Shown here: positions 1-7,543 of the stretch, in pieces
Layout: each line of letters opens with the position of its first letter
Position numbering within the stretch: the stretch's first letter is position 1
Source: an uncultured Gammaproteobacteria bacterium
Lineage (GTDB): Bacteria > Pseudomonadota > Gammaproteobacteria > GCA-001735895
Direction: 5' to 3'
DNA length: 10,514 nucleotides
Assembly: GCA_945787265.1 (NCBI GenBank)
Contig: CALZHS010000083.1
Coordinates: forward strand, 1 to 10,514
The notes under the pieces: generated by a model
The model's input: only the letters and a program-made list of their open reading frames with translations
What the model was told of the DNA's origin: nothing
Database searches by the model: none
Made by a program: the position numbers and the translations under genes

Positions 1-332
1 TAACCCAGCTTGCCATCGATATGATGCGGAACACGCTGCTGCATGCCCCGTGCCGGCCAGCAGGATGCGATCGCTTCACCGCCGTATCCCTCGGCCGACC
101 ATTCATCCCAGCAGGTTTCGAGGAAGCGAATAAACTGGGCATCGTGGATGCGGGTGACGGTATCGATGTCGTAACTATCCGGGCCGATGACTGCGCCCAG
201 GTTAACGTCTTTGACACGCTGCAGAACGTGCTCGGCGCGCACCGGGCACTCGAAGGGCGGCACCAGTTCCCCACCGTAGAGTTCGGTTTTAGCGTCGCGC
301 AGGGCGTGTTTGTCGCTGAATACGGTAAGCAT
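1..332 (-). CDS. aphA: Acetylpolyamine amidohydrolase, N-terminal 110 residues (cut by window edge)
   Basis: Zinc hydrolase of the histone deacetylase superfamily that removes acetyl groups from acetylated polyamines such as acetylputrescine or acetylcadaverine in the cytoplasm. The visible N-terminus (MLTVFSDKHALRDAKTELYG, then GELVPPFE and RAEHVL) closely matches, from memory, the Mycoplana ramosa AphA family. Later FLETCWDEW, GYGGEAIA and HHIDGKLG also match the family in order. The zinc ligands and catalytic His pair lie beyond the window and cannot be checked. The ATG is set by a perfect GGAGG (positions 339-343, 6 nt spacing) that overlaps the end of the amidase reading frame. The upstream stop is only 2 nt away, so the gene is the third in an operon with the amidase and aguB. 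Some family members act on other acylated amines, so the substrate is inferred. Confidence 0.88.
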   Translation of the reverse strand, partial: MLTVFSDKHALRDAKTELYGGELVPPFECPVRAEHVLQRVKDVNLGAVIGPDSYDIDTVTRIHDAQFIRFLETCWDEWSAEGYGGEAIASCWPARGMQQRVPHHIDGKLG

Positions 333-334
333 CG

Positions 335-1715
335 CTAGCCTCCGGAATTGATTCGTTGATCGAGTTTGTAAGGTGGTTTTTCGAAGACCTTTTCATAGGC
401 CAGTGCAGCACTGAAGACGCGCTGATCATCGTAGGTTCTGGCGACGAACTGAATACCGGTTGGGACCCCGTTGGCGGCAAGACCACTTGGCATCGACATC
501 ACCGGGCATCGGCTCAGCATGTTGAAAGGGAAGGTTGCCGACCAGTGTTCCTCGCTGATCTTGCGTATCTTGCCGTTGATCTCGATTTCATTTTCGGGCC
601 AGGTGCTATTGTTGGGCACGCCGGAGGTCATCAGCGTGGGGCAGATAAAAATATCGTAGTCGTCCATTAACGGGCCGAATTGATCATACATACGCACCGC
701 GGTTTGGATTGAATCCAGGTAGTCTTGCGGTGTCGACTTGCGTGCGTTCTCGATAAACCAGATGCTGTAATCGCAGAGTTCGTCGCGGTGGGTGTCGAGC
801 AGGCTGTCCATCGAGGCCGCCCAGCCGTGCGCCCAGTGATGATGTGTAGCGTCGATGATCGATTCATCCCAGTCTAATTCAACCTCCTCAACCTGTGCGC
901 CCAGCGATCGCAGCAGTTCCAGTGCCTGGCAGGTATTTTCACGCACGCTGCTGTCGACCTCCATGAATCCGAGATCCATCGACCAGGCAACTTTCCAGCC
1001 ATCGAGTCTACTCGGTATCCGGGTATCGATAACCACGCGTTCGCGCAGGCTGGCAATATCCCGATTGTGAACCCCTGATATCAGATTTTGCATCGCCGCG
1101 ATATCGCTTACGTTGCGCGCCATGGGTCCTGAATGACTATAAAAATCGAGGTTGAAAACCGGAATTTCGGGATTTCTGCCGTAAGGAGCCTTGTAACCGA
1201 CGACGCCGCACAGGGAAGCCGGAATACGAATCGAGCCCCCGATGTCAGTGCCGGTGGCGATGGTGGTAGTACCCGCCGCAAGCGCCGCTCCCGAACCACC
1301 CGACGAGCCGCCGGGGGCGATGTCGAGATTCCACGGATTATGCGTGATGCCCCACAGGCGTGAATGGCAGGATCCCAGCAGGCAGAATTCCGGGGTGGTT
1401 GTTTTTGCATGCGGGATCGCACCGGCATCGAGTAAACGCTGGATGATGACATCGCTTTCATCATCGACTCGATCCTTGAACACGAGCGAAGACGAAGTGC
1501 GTCGGGTCCCGGCCAGCTTGAACTCGTCCTTGACGGCAAGCGGGATGCCCTCCAGTGGGCGCTGGGTTCCCTTCTGGTAGCGTGCTTCAGCCGCCTTGGA
1601 CCCGTTCGCTGCGTTTGATCAGCGCCTGCATCAATTCAACCGGCGACAGGCTGTGATTCTCAAATCGTAACCTTGCTTCTGCGGCCGTCAGATAACAAAG
1701 CTCGGTGTCCGACAT
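335..1715 (-). pseudogene. Amidase-signature family hydrolase, frameshifted with an apparent ~50-nt internal deletion
   Basis: Amidase-signature enzymes hydrolyse amide bonds with a Ser-cisSer-Lys triad. All three residues can be seen: Lys in PLAVKDEF (codon 1531-1529), the cis-Ser in APGGSSGGSGAALAAG, and the nucleophile Ser in TGTDIGGSIRIPAS. The natural start is the ATG at 1715, 6 nt after aguB, giving MSDTELCYLTAAEARLRFEN and SPVELMQALIKRSE. That frame stops at a TGA (1589-1587) after 42 residues. The rest, from NGSKAAEARYQKG onward, is in another frame that is open from 1618 to the TAG at 335 (427 codons) and contains no ATG before the catalytic Lys. Family members usually carry about 15-18 more residues between the two parts (from memory; typically an INAFTYTFFDEA-like stretch), so a deletion not divisible by three best explains the break. 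It could be a real inactivation or an assembly error. The GTG at 1483 would give a 382-residue protein lacking the Lys, so it is unlikely to be a functional start. The position between aguB and aphA suggests an acyl-polyamine or related amide substrate. Confidence 0.8.
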
Positions 1716-1721
1716 TAGATA

Positions 1722-2603
1722 TCAGGCCCTGCCGTCGAGCGTGGCAATGGTTTGGTAAAGATCGGGTCTGCGATCGCGGTATATGCCCCAGGCGTCGCGA
1801 AAGCTGCGAATCATTTCCAAATCGAACTCATGCACCAGCACGGTCTCGCTATGGTCATCGGCCTGCGCGACGATCTCGCCGGTATGATCGGCAATAAACG
1901 AATGGCCGTAGAAGGTAAGCTCGTAACTTGAGTCCTGGGTGGCATGCTCGGTGCCGATACGGTTGGAGGCGATTACCGGCACCATGTTGGCGGCCGCATG
2001 CCCTTGCATGGTGCGCTGCCAGTGGCCGCTGGAGTCCAGCGCAATCGCGGGTGGGGGTTCGGAACCAATAGCGGTCGGGTACAGTAATAATTCCGCCCCC
2101 ATCAGCGCCATGCTGCGTGCCGCCTCCGGAAACCATTGATCCCAGCATACCCCGACGCCGATCTTGCCATATCGCGTATCCCAGACTTTGAAACCGGTAT
2201 CGCCGGGATTGAAATAACTTTTTTCCTGGTAGCCGGGACCGTTTGGAATATGCGATTTCCGATACACGCCGAGTATCTTGCCGCCGGCATCGACCATCGC
2301 CAGTGAATTGTAGAATGCACGGTTGGCGCGTTCAAACCAGCTGAAGGGCAGGACCACGTCGAGCTCCCGGGCGAGCGACTGGAAACGCTTCAGTGACTGG
2401 TTTTCCTCCAGCGTCGTGGCCAGTTCGAAATGCCTGGTATCCTGTTCGATACAAAAATAGGGTGTCTCGAACAACTCCTGGATCAGAATCACCTGGGCAT
2501 CATCGGCGGCAGCTTGTCGAATCAGCTTTTCGGCGCGTTCGAGGTTAGCGGGGATGTCCCAGCTGCAGGCCATCTGCGTGACCGCGACACGTAGCATTGA
2601 CAT
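1722..2603 (-). CDS. aguB: N-carbamoylputrescine amidase-like nitrilase-family hydrolase
   Basis: Carbon-nitrogen hydrolase of 293 residues, the usual length for AguB, which converts N-carbamoylputrescine to putrescine, CO2 and ammonia in the agmatine deiminase route. The Glu-Lys-Cys triad is present: Glu43 in ILIQELFETPYF, Lys116 in GVYRKSHIPNGPGYQEK, and Cys153 in GVGVCWDQWFPEAAR. The segments GPGYQEKSYFNPGD and WDQWFPEAARSMALMGAE are typical of the AguB branch rather than of general nitrilases (recognised from memory). The ATG at 2603 has a GGAG at 2612-2615 with 8 nt spacing; a second in-frame Met is two codons on. It is first in a minus-strand operon, divergent from the FAD oxidoreductase. 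The partner agmatine deiminase (aguA) is not in the window, so the substrate might be another carbamoyl or acyl amine. Confidence 0.87.
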   Translation of the reverse strand: MSMLRVAVTQMACSWDIPANLERAEKLIRQAAADDAQVILIQELFETPYFCIEQDTRHFELATTLEENQSLKRFQSLARELDVVLPFSWFERANRAFYNSLAMVDAGGKILGVYRKSHIPNGPGYQEKSYFNPGDTGFKVWDTRYGKIGVGVCWDQWFPEAARSMALMGAELLLYPTAIGSEPPPAIALDSSGHWQRTMQGHAAANMVPVIASNRIGTEHATQDSSYELTFYGHSFIADHTGEIVAQADDHSETVLVHEFDLEMIRSFRDAWGIYRDRRPDLYQTIATLDGRA

Positions 2604-2723
2604 CGCATTAACTCCATTGGCGTAGCTTGATGCTCCAGATTCTTATCGATTTTCGATAGCTTGGCTAGCATTAAAACAAGGTATCGCGCACAATTTCGGC
2701 CACTGCGCATGCGAAGGCTTTGA
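2604..2723. promoter_or_regulatory. Divergent intergenic control region between aguB and the FAD oxidoreductase
   Basis: These 120 nt separate two divergent start codons and should hold both promoters. The ribosome sites are GGAG (2612-2615, minus) and AAGG (2714-2717, plus). I found no convincing -35/-10 pair on either strand. The clearest structure is the inverted repeat at 2644-2658, followed by an adjoining TAGC-TTG-GCTA repeat at 2657-2667. Confidence 0.5.
2644..2658. promoter_or_regulatory. Perfect inverted repeat TATCGA-TTT-TCGATA, possible operator
   Basis: Two 6-nt arms, perfectly complementary, around a 3-nt spacer, midway between the divergent start codons of aguB and the FAD oxidoreductase. 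A shorter repeat (TAGC-TTG-GCTA, 2657-2667) overlaps its right edge. The location fits an operator for a dimeric regulator controlling both directions, but no regulator gene lies next to it, and short palindromes also arise by chance. Confidence 0.35.
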
Positions 2724-4019
2724 ATGACTGAATATCCACCACAGGACGCTGATGAAAATTCGCTCTGGAACGACGGCGCAATTGCAGGCCCGGTAATCGA
2801 ACCACTGACTGGATCCCTGCGTGCGGACGTGCTGGTTGTCGGCGGCGGCTACACCGGGCTTTCGAGCGCGCTGCACCTGGCTGAAAAGGGTATCTCGGTG
2901 ATTTTACTCGAGGCCAGGAGTGTCGGATTCGGTGGCTCGGGGCGCAATGCCGGGCTGGTTAATGCCGGTATCTGGAAAACCCCCGACGATGTGCAAAGTT
3001 TGATCGGGCCAGAGGCTGCCAGTCGTTTCAACCTGGCACTGCGTGATTCCCCATCACTGGTTTTCGATCTGGTCGAGCGTTTTAACATGCAGTGCAGGGC
3101 GGAGCGCTGCGGTACCGTCCATATTGCCCATAAAGCCGGCGCCATGGCTTATCTGGAAGATCGATGTCGACAGCTACAAAACCTGGGCGCCGGCGTGGAG
3201 CTGATTGACGGAAACCAGGCGCATGTCATTTCGGGTTCGCCGGTATATCGCCATGGCGGGATTCTCGATCCCAATGCGGGCACTATCCATCCCCTGAGCT
3301 ATGCGCGATCGCTGGCGCATGCCGCAATCGATCAGGGTGCGCTATTGTTTCGGCAATCCAGAATCGAGAGTCTCACGCGTCGCGACGATCGCTGGCTGGC
3401 AACCACCACCAACGGCAATGTGTCTGCCGAGCAGGTGATCATTGCCACCAATGCCTATGCGGATGCCAACAGTGAGGGCGTTCGCGAGTCGATCCTGCCG
3501 GTGTTTATCTTTCATTGTGCGACAGCACCCTTACCTGCGGATGTAGCGGCATCGATTATCCCGCAACGCCAGGGCCTGTGGGATACCGATAGCCTGCTGA
3601 CATCATCGCGCATTGATGCGGAGGGCCGCCTCGTCATGAGTGCGCCAGGTCGACTACCGGGAACCCAGCGCCCCATCCGCAGGAACTGGTTGATGCGCAA
3701 GCGCGATCGCCTTTATCCGCAATTGAAAGGAACCCCGTGGGCTTACCAGTGGAGTGGCCAGATCGGGGTTACCTCGACAAAAATATTGCGCGTACAGCTG
3801 TTGGCTCCGCGCGTGTTTGCGCCCGCCGGTTACAATGGGCGCGGCATCGGTGTGGGAACCGTTATGGGTAAACGGCTGGCTGAATCCATCGCGAGCGGAA
3901 ATCGTGATGATTTTCCGTTTCCGATCGAAGCACTTTATCGCGAAAAATGGTCGAAAATTCGTGCGGGTTACCATGATTATGGAACCCTGTTATTGCAGTT
4001 CTTTAATCACCGCGGATGA
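2724..4019 (+). CDS. FAD-dependent amine oxidoreductase, DAO family (gamma-glutamylputrescine oxidase-like)
   Basis: Flavoprotein of 431 residues, the usual size of the PuuB/DadA-like branch of the DAO family. These enzymes oxidise secondary or primary amines to imines or aldehydes, passing electrons to oxygen or the respiratory chain. The dinucleotide-binding site VLVVGGGYTGLSSALHLAEK lies at about residues 36-55, followed by the acidic end of strand 2 (LLEA) and a GFGGSGRNAG flavin loop (68-77). A C-terminal FAD motif, GYNGRGIGVGTVMGKRLAE, starts near residue 369. DPNAGTIHPL in the middle is shared with E. coli PuuB as I remember it. The start has AAGG at 2714-2717, 6 nt upstream. Its neighbours aguB and aphA support a polyamine-type substrate, but many DAO paralogues act on glycine, sarcosine or other amino acids, so the exact substrate is open. 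No transcription terminator is visible after the stop. Confidence 0.82.
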   Translation: MTEYPPQDADENSLWNDGAIAGPVIEPLTGSLRADVLVVGGGYTGLSSALHLAEKGISVILLEARSVGFGGSGRNAGLVNAGIWKTPDDVQSLIGPEAASRFNLALRDSPSLVFDLVERFNMQCRAERCGTVHIAHKAGAMAYLEDRCRQLQNLGAGVELIDGNQAHVISGSPVYRHGGILDPNAGTIHPLSYARSLAHAAIDQGALLFRQSRIESLTRRDDRWLATTTNGNVSAEQVIIATNAYADANSEGVRESILPVFIFHCATAPLPADVAASIIPQRQGLWDTDSLLTSSRIDAEGRLVMSAPGRLPGTQRPIRRNWLMRKRDRLYPQLKGTPWAYQWSGQIGVTSTKILRVQLLAPRVFAPAGYNGRGIGVGTVMGKRLAESIASGNRDDFPFPIEALYREKWSKIRAGYHDYGTLLLQFFNHRG

Positions 4020-4089
4020 AACCTGGTAACGGGAATAAATAATCTGGAGATCGACGGATATTGGCTGGAATTATTCGATGGTCCAGATA

Positions 4090-4105
4090 AAATGTGATCA
4101 CATTT
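4090..4105. promoter_or_regulatory. Perfect 16-bp palindrome AAATGTGATCACATTT upstream of gcdH, likely operator
   Basis: Every base of the 16 pairs with its partner, and no spacer is present. It overlaps a TAAAAT sequence at 4088-4093 that could serve as a -10 box (only a weak CTGGAA candidate -35 lies 17 nt upstream), and ends 17 nt before the chosen gcdH ATG. A regulator bound here would block transcription. The GT-N4-AC core fits the general operator pattern of GntR-family regulators. It differs from CRP sites, where TGTGA and TCACA are separated by 6 nt. A 7-nt inverted pair (ATCTGGA 4042-4048, TCCAGAT 4082-4088) lies just upstream. Confidence 0.55.
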
Positions 4106-4122
4106 AACGGGTGAGTGAAACC

Positions 4123-5307
4123 ATGACGCAATCGAAACGAGTAACTTTTGACTGGCAGGATCCGATGTTTCTCGAGCAGCAGTTGAGCGAGGAGGAACGC
4201 ATGATTCGCGACGCGGCGCGTGAATACTGCCAGGATGGCCTGATGTCGCGCGTGCAGATGGCAAATCGCGACGAAGTGTTTCACCGCGAAATCATGAATG
4301 AGTTCGGCGAACTGGGCCTGCTGGGCGCGACCCTTCCCGAGGAGTATGGCTGCGCCGGCGTTAACTACGTTTCCTATGGTCTCGTGGCGCGCGAGGTCGA
4401 GCGTGTCGATAGCGGTTACCGCTCGGCGATGAGCGTGCAGTCGTCTTTGGTGATGCACCCGATTTATGCCTACGGCGATGAGGCCCAACGCCAGAAATTT
4501 CTGCCGCGCCTGGCCACGGGTGAGTGGGTGGGGTGTTTTGGATTAACCGAACCGGACGCGGGCTCTGACCCTGCCAGTATGAAAACCACAGCGACCGCTG
4601 TGGATGGAGGCTTCAGGCTTAAAGGTGCGAAAATGTGGATCACCAATTCGCCGATCGCCGATGTTGCCGTGGTGTGGGCCAAGCTCGATGGCGTCATACG
4701 CGGGTTTATCCTGGAGCGTGGCATGGAGGGATTTTCAACCCCCACGATCGAGGGCAAGTTTTCACTACGTGCTTCATCTACCGGTGAAATCGTGATGCAG
4801 GACGTGTTCGTTCCGCAGGAAAACCTGTTGCCGAATGTCGAGGGGCTTAAAGGTCCATTCGGCTGCCTGACCCGGGCGCGCTTCGGCATCGCCTGGGGAT
4901 CGATGGGCGCGGCTGAATTCTGCTGGCACGCGGCGCGTCAGTACACCCTCGATCGCAGCCAGTTCGGCCGCCCGTTGGCGGCCACCCAGCTGGTGCAAAA
5001 GAAACTCGCCGATATGCAGACAGAAATCGCGCTTGGCCTGCAGGGCTGCCTGCAAATGGGACGCCTGATGGACGCGGATAGTTGCCCGGTTGAACTGGTG
5101 TCGCTGATGAAGCGCAACAATTGCGGCAAGGCACTCGACATCGCGCGTGTCGCACGCGATATGCACGGCGGGAACGGTGTTTCTGATGAATACCATGTAA
5201 TTCGGCACGTTATGAACCTCGAGGCCGTCAATACTTACGAGGGCACGCACGATGTGCACGCCCTGATACTCGGGCGTGCGCAAACCGGAATCCAGGCTTT
5301 CTCGTAA
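4123..5307 (+). CDS. gcdH: Glutaryl-CoA dehydrogenase
   Basis: FAD enzyme of the acyl-CoA dehydrogenase superfamily that oxidises and decarboxylates glutaryl-CoA to crotonyl-CoA, the last committed step of lysine, tryptophan and cadaverine degradation through glutarate. The sequence reads like textbook GcdH: FGLTEPDAGSDP (FAD/substrate loop), DSGYRSAMSVQSSLVMHPI with the Arg that contacts the glutaryl carboxylate in human GCDH, KMWITNS, and NLEAVNTYEGTHDVHALILG near the C-terminus. The catalytic base is Glu373 in TYEGT. The ATG at 4123 is preferred (394 residues) because GGTGAG at 4110-4115 sits 7 nt before it. The alternative GTG at 4111, adding four residues, overlaps this ribosome site and has none of its own. 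The stop TAA is immediately followed by the ATG of the CoA-transferase, so the two genes form an operon. Confidence 0.95.
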   Translation: MTQSKRVTFDWQDPMFLEQQLSEEERMIRDAAREYCQDGLMSRVQMANRDEVFHREIMNEFGELGLLGATLPEEYGCAGVNYVSYGLVAREVERVDSGYRSAMSVQSSLVMHPIYAYGDEAQRQKFLPRLATGEWVGCFGLTEPDAGSDPASMKTTATAVDGGFRLKGAKMWITNSPIADVAVVWAKLDGVIRGFILERGMEGFSTPTIEGKFSLRASSTGEIVMQDVFVPQENLLPNVEGLKGPFGCLTRARFGIAWGSMGAAEFCWHAARQYTLDRSQFGRPLAATQLVQKKLADMQTEIALGLQGCLQMGRLMDADSCPVELVSLMKRNNCGKALDIARVARDMHGGNGVSDEYHVIRHVMNLEAVNTYEGTHDVHALILGRAQTGIQAFS

Positions 5308-6522
5308 ATGGCCGGACCGCTGCAGGGGTTCCGCGTTATAGATCTGAGTCGGATTCTGGCAGGTCCCTGGGCCAGCCAGATGCTGGCTGACCTCGGTGCC
5401 GAGGTCATCAAGATCGAGCGCCCCGGCAGCGGTGACGATACACGAGGCTGGGGCCCTCCCTACATGCCTGACGAATCCGGGCGGGCTACCACGGAAGCAG
5501 CCTATTTTCATGGTGCCAACCGCGGCAAACAGTCGGTATGCATTGACATGTCAAAATCCGAGGGCCAGTCCCTGATCCGGGACCTGGTCGGAAGCTCTGA
5601 CGTGTTGATCGAAAACTTCAAGGTTGGCGGATTGAAAAAATACGGGCTGGATTATGCAAGTCTGAAGCAGTCCCATCCCCGCCTCGTTTATTGCTCGATC
5701 ACAGGTTTTGGACAGACCGGTCCCTACGCTAACCGTGCCGGCTACGATTTCATGATCCAGGCAATGGGTGGCATCATGAGCGTTACCGGTGAAGCCGATG
5801 GTTCGCCGATGAAAATCGGAGTTGCCCTGGCCGATGTGCTGACCGGCCTTTACGCGGCAAATGCGATCCAGGCGGCATTGATTCACCAGCAGAAGACCGG
5901 GGAGGGGCAGTATATTGATATGGCGTTGCTCGACGTGCAGGTGGCGACGCTGGCCAACCAGGCAATGAACTACTTGGCCACGGGCAGCAGCCCCGGCAGG
6001 CTGGGCAATGCCCATCCCAATATCGTGCCCTACCAGGCATTCCAGACTGCCGACGGGCATATCATTCTTGCTATCGGTAACGATGCCCAGTACGAAAGAT
6101 TTTGTGATCTGGCAGGCTGTGGGGAGCTGGCGGCCGACGCTCGTTTTCGCAGCAATAGCGGCCGCGTCCAGTACCGCGACAGCCTGGTTCCGCAGATTGC
6201 ACAAATCATGCTGCAAAAAACGAGTGCTGCGTGGCTCGAGGCCCTGAATGATCGCGGCATTCCCTGTGGGCCGATCAATGATATTGAACAGGTATTCTCT
6301 GATCCGCAGGTTCGACACCGTGGCATGCAGCTCGAACTCGATCACCCGGTTGCAGGCAAGGTTGCCAGTGTCGCCAATCCGATCCGGCTATCGCAAACAC
6401 CCGTGGAGTACCAGCAGTCACCCCCGGTCCTTGGAGAGCATACCGACGACGTGTTGCGCAGGTTGCTGAAGCTGGATGCCGCCGCGATCGGCGAACTCCG
6501 TGGCAAGGGTATTATTGCTTGA
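5308..6522 (+). CDS. Class III (CaiB/BaiF) CoA-transferase, probable succinyl-CoA:glutarate CoA-transferase
   Basis: Family III CoA-transferase of 404 residues, the normal length. Diagnostic features are GFRVIDLSRILAGPW and LADLGAEVIKIERPG at the N-terminus, the nucleotide-binding region near NRGKQSVCIDM, and the catalytic Asp176 in KIGVALADVLTGLYAA, which forms the mixed anhydride with the acyl group. The C-terminal RGIPCGPI and a VFSDPQVRHRGM segment are also typical. Its start directly abuts the gcdH stop (TAAATG, no gap) and it has no strong ribosome site, so it is probably translated by coupling. Next to gcdH the best role is activation of glutarate to glutaryl-CoA, like human SUGCT or the Pseudomonas gcdG product. 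The CoA donor is not determined by sequence. The 3' end overlaps the convergent racemase-family gene by 11 nt. Confidence 0.88.
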   Translation: MAGPLQGFRVIDLSRILAGPWASQMLADLGAEVIKIERPGSGDDTRGWGPPYMPDESGRATTEAAYFHGANRGKQSVCIDMSKSEGQSLIRDLVGSSDVLIENFKVGGLKKYGLDYASLKQSHPRLVYCSITGFGQTGPYANRAGYDFMIQAMGGIMSVTGEADGSPMKIGVALADVLTGLYAANAIQAALIHQQKTGEGQYIDMALLDVQVATLANQAMNYLATGSSPGRLGNAHPNIVPYQAFQTADGHIILAIGNDAQYERFCDLAGCGELAADARFRSNSGRVQYRDSLVPQIAQIMLQKTSAAWLEALNDRGIPCGPINDIEQVFSDPQVRHRGMQLELDHPVAGKVASVANPIRLSQTPVEYQQSPPVLGEHTDDVLRRLLKLDAAAIGELRGKGIIA

Positions 6523-7543
6523 GGGGCCAGGTATCGCTGAGGCGATAGCCACGGGGCCAGGGATCGTCCGGATCGAGCATGATCTGGTGGGTGCCGGTGA
6601 TCCAGGCGCGCCCCCGAATCGATGGAATAATCGCCAGTTTGTCTCCCACGCGGGTTTTTTCAACGATTTGGCAGTCAAAGCGGGAATCTATGATCGATCT
6701 GCCAATTAGCCGGTCTCCCGTCCGCATCAGGCCCCGCGCGTGCAGCACCGCCATGCGTGCCGAACAGCCGGTGCCGCAGGGAGAGCGATCGAGCTTACCA
6801 GGGTCGATGGCGACGGTGTTCCGACTGACTTTGACCCCGTTTTCTTCGCCGAGCGGCATGGCGAATTCGCAAAACGAAATATGCGCCCAGTCCGGGTTAT
6901 CCGGGTGCCTGAACTTGAGCTGCTCGTTCGCGGCAGCGCTGATTTTTGTGCCAAGCTTTGCCAGGTCCCGAGCCTCGTCCGGTTTTATTTCAAAGCCGAG
7001 TGCGGCCGCATCGACGATTACGAAACTGTCGCCGCCGTAAGCAGTGTCGACAGTAAGCGTCCCCAGTCCATCGACTTCCAGGCTGGCGTCCAGCTGGTCA
7101 GCGAAAGAGGCGACATTGTGTACCTCGATACTTTGTGCCTTGCCGTCCTGGCAGTAGGCCTTAACCGGGACCAGGCCGCCAGGTGCTTCCAGGACAAATT
7201 CGGTGACCGGTTCCCGCATCGCGATCAATCCACTATCGAGTACTACCGTGGCGACGCAAATCGAGTTGGAACCCGACATTGGCGGAGTGTATTCCGGCTC
7301 CATGATAATGAACCCAAACTGCGCCTCGGGTTGCCTTGGTGGAACCAGCAGGTTGATATGTTTAAATACCCCGCCACGGGGTTCGTTGAGCATGAAACCT
7401 CGGAGAGCCTGGTCGTCGTCAATCCAGCGCGCCTGCTGCCACAGCGTCTCACCCGGCGGAGAGCTAACCCCGCCAATGATCACGTTACCGACCTCGCCCT
7501 CGGCGTGGCAGGAAACCACGTGAACGATATTTTTACTTCTCAT
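6512..7543 (-). CDS. Proline racemase-family enzyme, Ser/Cys type (probable 4-hydroxyproline 2-epimerase)
   Basis: Cytoplasmic enzyme of 343 residues in the proline racemase family (PF05544), which includes proline racemase, 4-hydroxyproline 2-epimerase and trans-3-hydroxyproline dehydratase. The N-terminal HVVSCHAEGEVGNVI and FMLNEPRGG are diagnostic. The two acid/base positions are Ser90 (PPMSGSNSICVAT; Cys in classical racemases) and Cys256 (LDRSPCGTGCSAR, with Asp252). The dehydratases instead carry Thr at the second position. From family knowledge, Ser/Cys members have been linked with 4-hydroxyproline epimerisation, which feeds hydroxyproline to 2-oxoglutarate, but usual partners such as D-hydroxyproline dehydrogenase or a dipicolinate synthase-like deaminase are not seen here. 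The ATG overlaps the stop of the DUF1648 gene (ATGA), and no independent ribosome site is evident, so translation is probably coupled. Confidence 0.87.
   Translation of the reverse strand: MRSKNIVHVVSCHAEGEVGNVIIGGVSSPPGETLWQQARWIDDDQALRGFMLNEPRGGVFKHINLLVPPRQPEAQFGFIIMEPEYTPPMSGSNSICVATVVLDSGLIAMREPVTEFVLEAPGGLVPVKAYCQDGKAQSIEVHNVASFADQLDASLEVDGLGTLTVDTAYGGDSFVIVDAAALGFEIKPDEARDLAKLGTKISAAANEQLKFRHPDNPDWAHISFCEFAMPLGEENGVKVSRNTVAIDPGKLDRSPCGTGCSARMAVLHARGLMRTGDRLIGRSIIDSRFDCQIVEKTRVGDKLAIIPSIRGRAWITGTHQIMLDPDDPWPRGYRLSDTWPLKQ

Noticed and set aside
21..338. Plus-strand open frames over 21-338 and 356-670, and similar frames opposite gcdH and the CoA-transferase.
   Set aside because: They lie opposite clear family genes, have no recognisable domains and mirror the coding-strand codon pattern.
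335..1483. A complete amidase of 382 residues starting at GTG 1483.
   Set aside because: It would lack the catalytic Lys and the N-terminal region, both of which are encoded just upstream, so it is a remnant of a longer disrupted gene.
4090..4105. CRP binding site.
   Set aside because: The TGTGA and TCACA halves abut without the required 6-nt spacer.
4111..4122. GTG start for gcdH at 4111.
   Set aside because: The GTG forms part of the GGTGAG ribosome site that serves the ATG at 4123.
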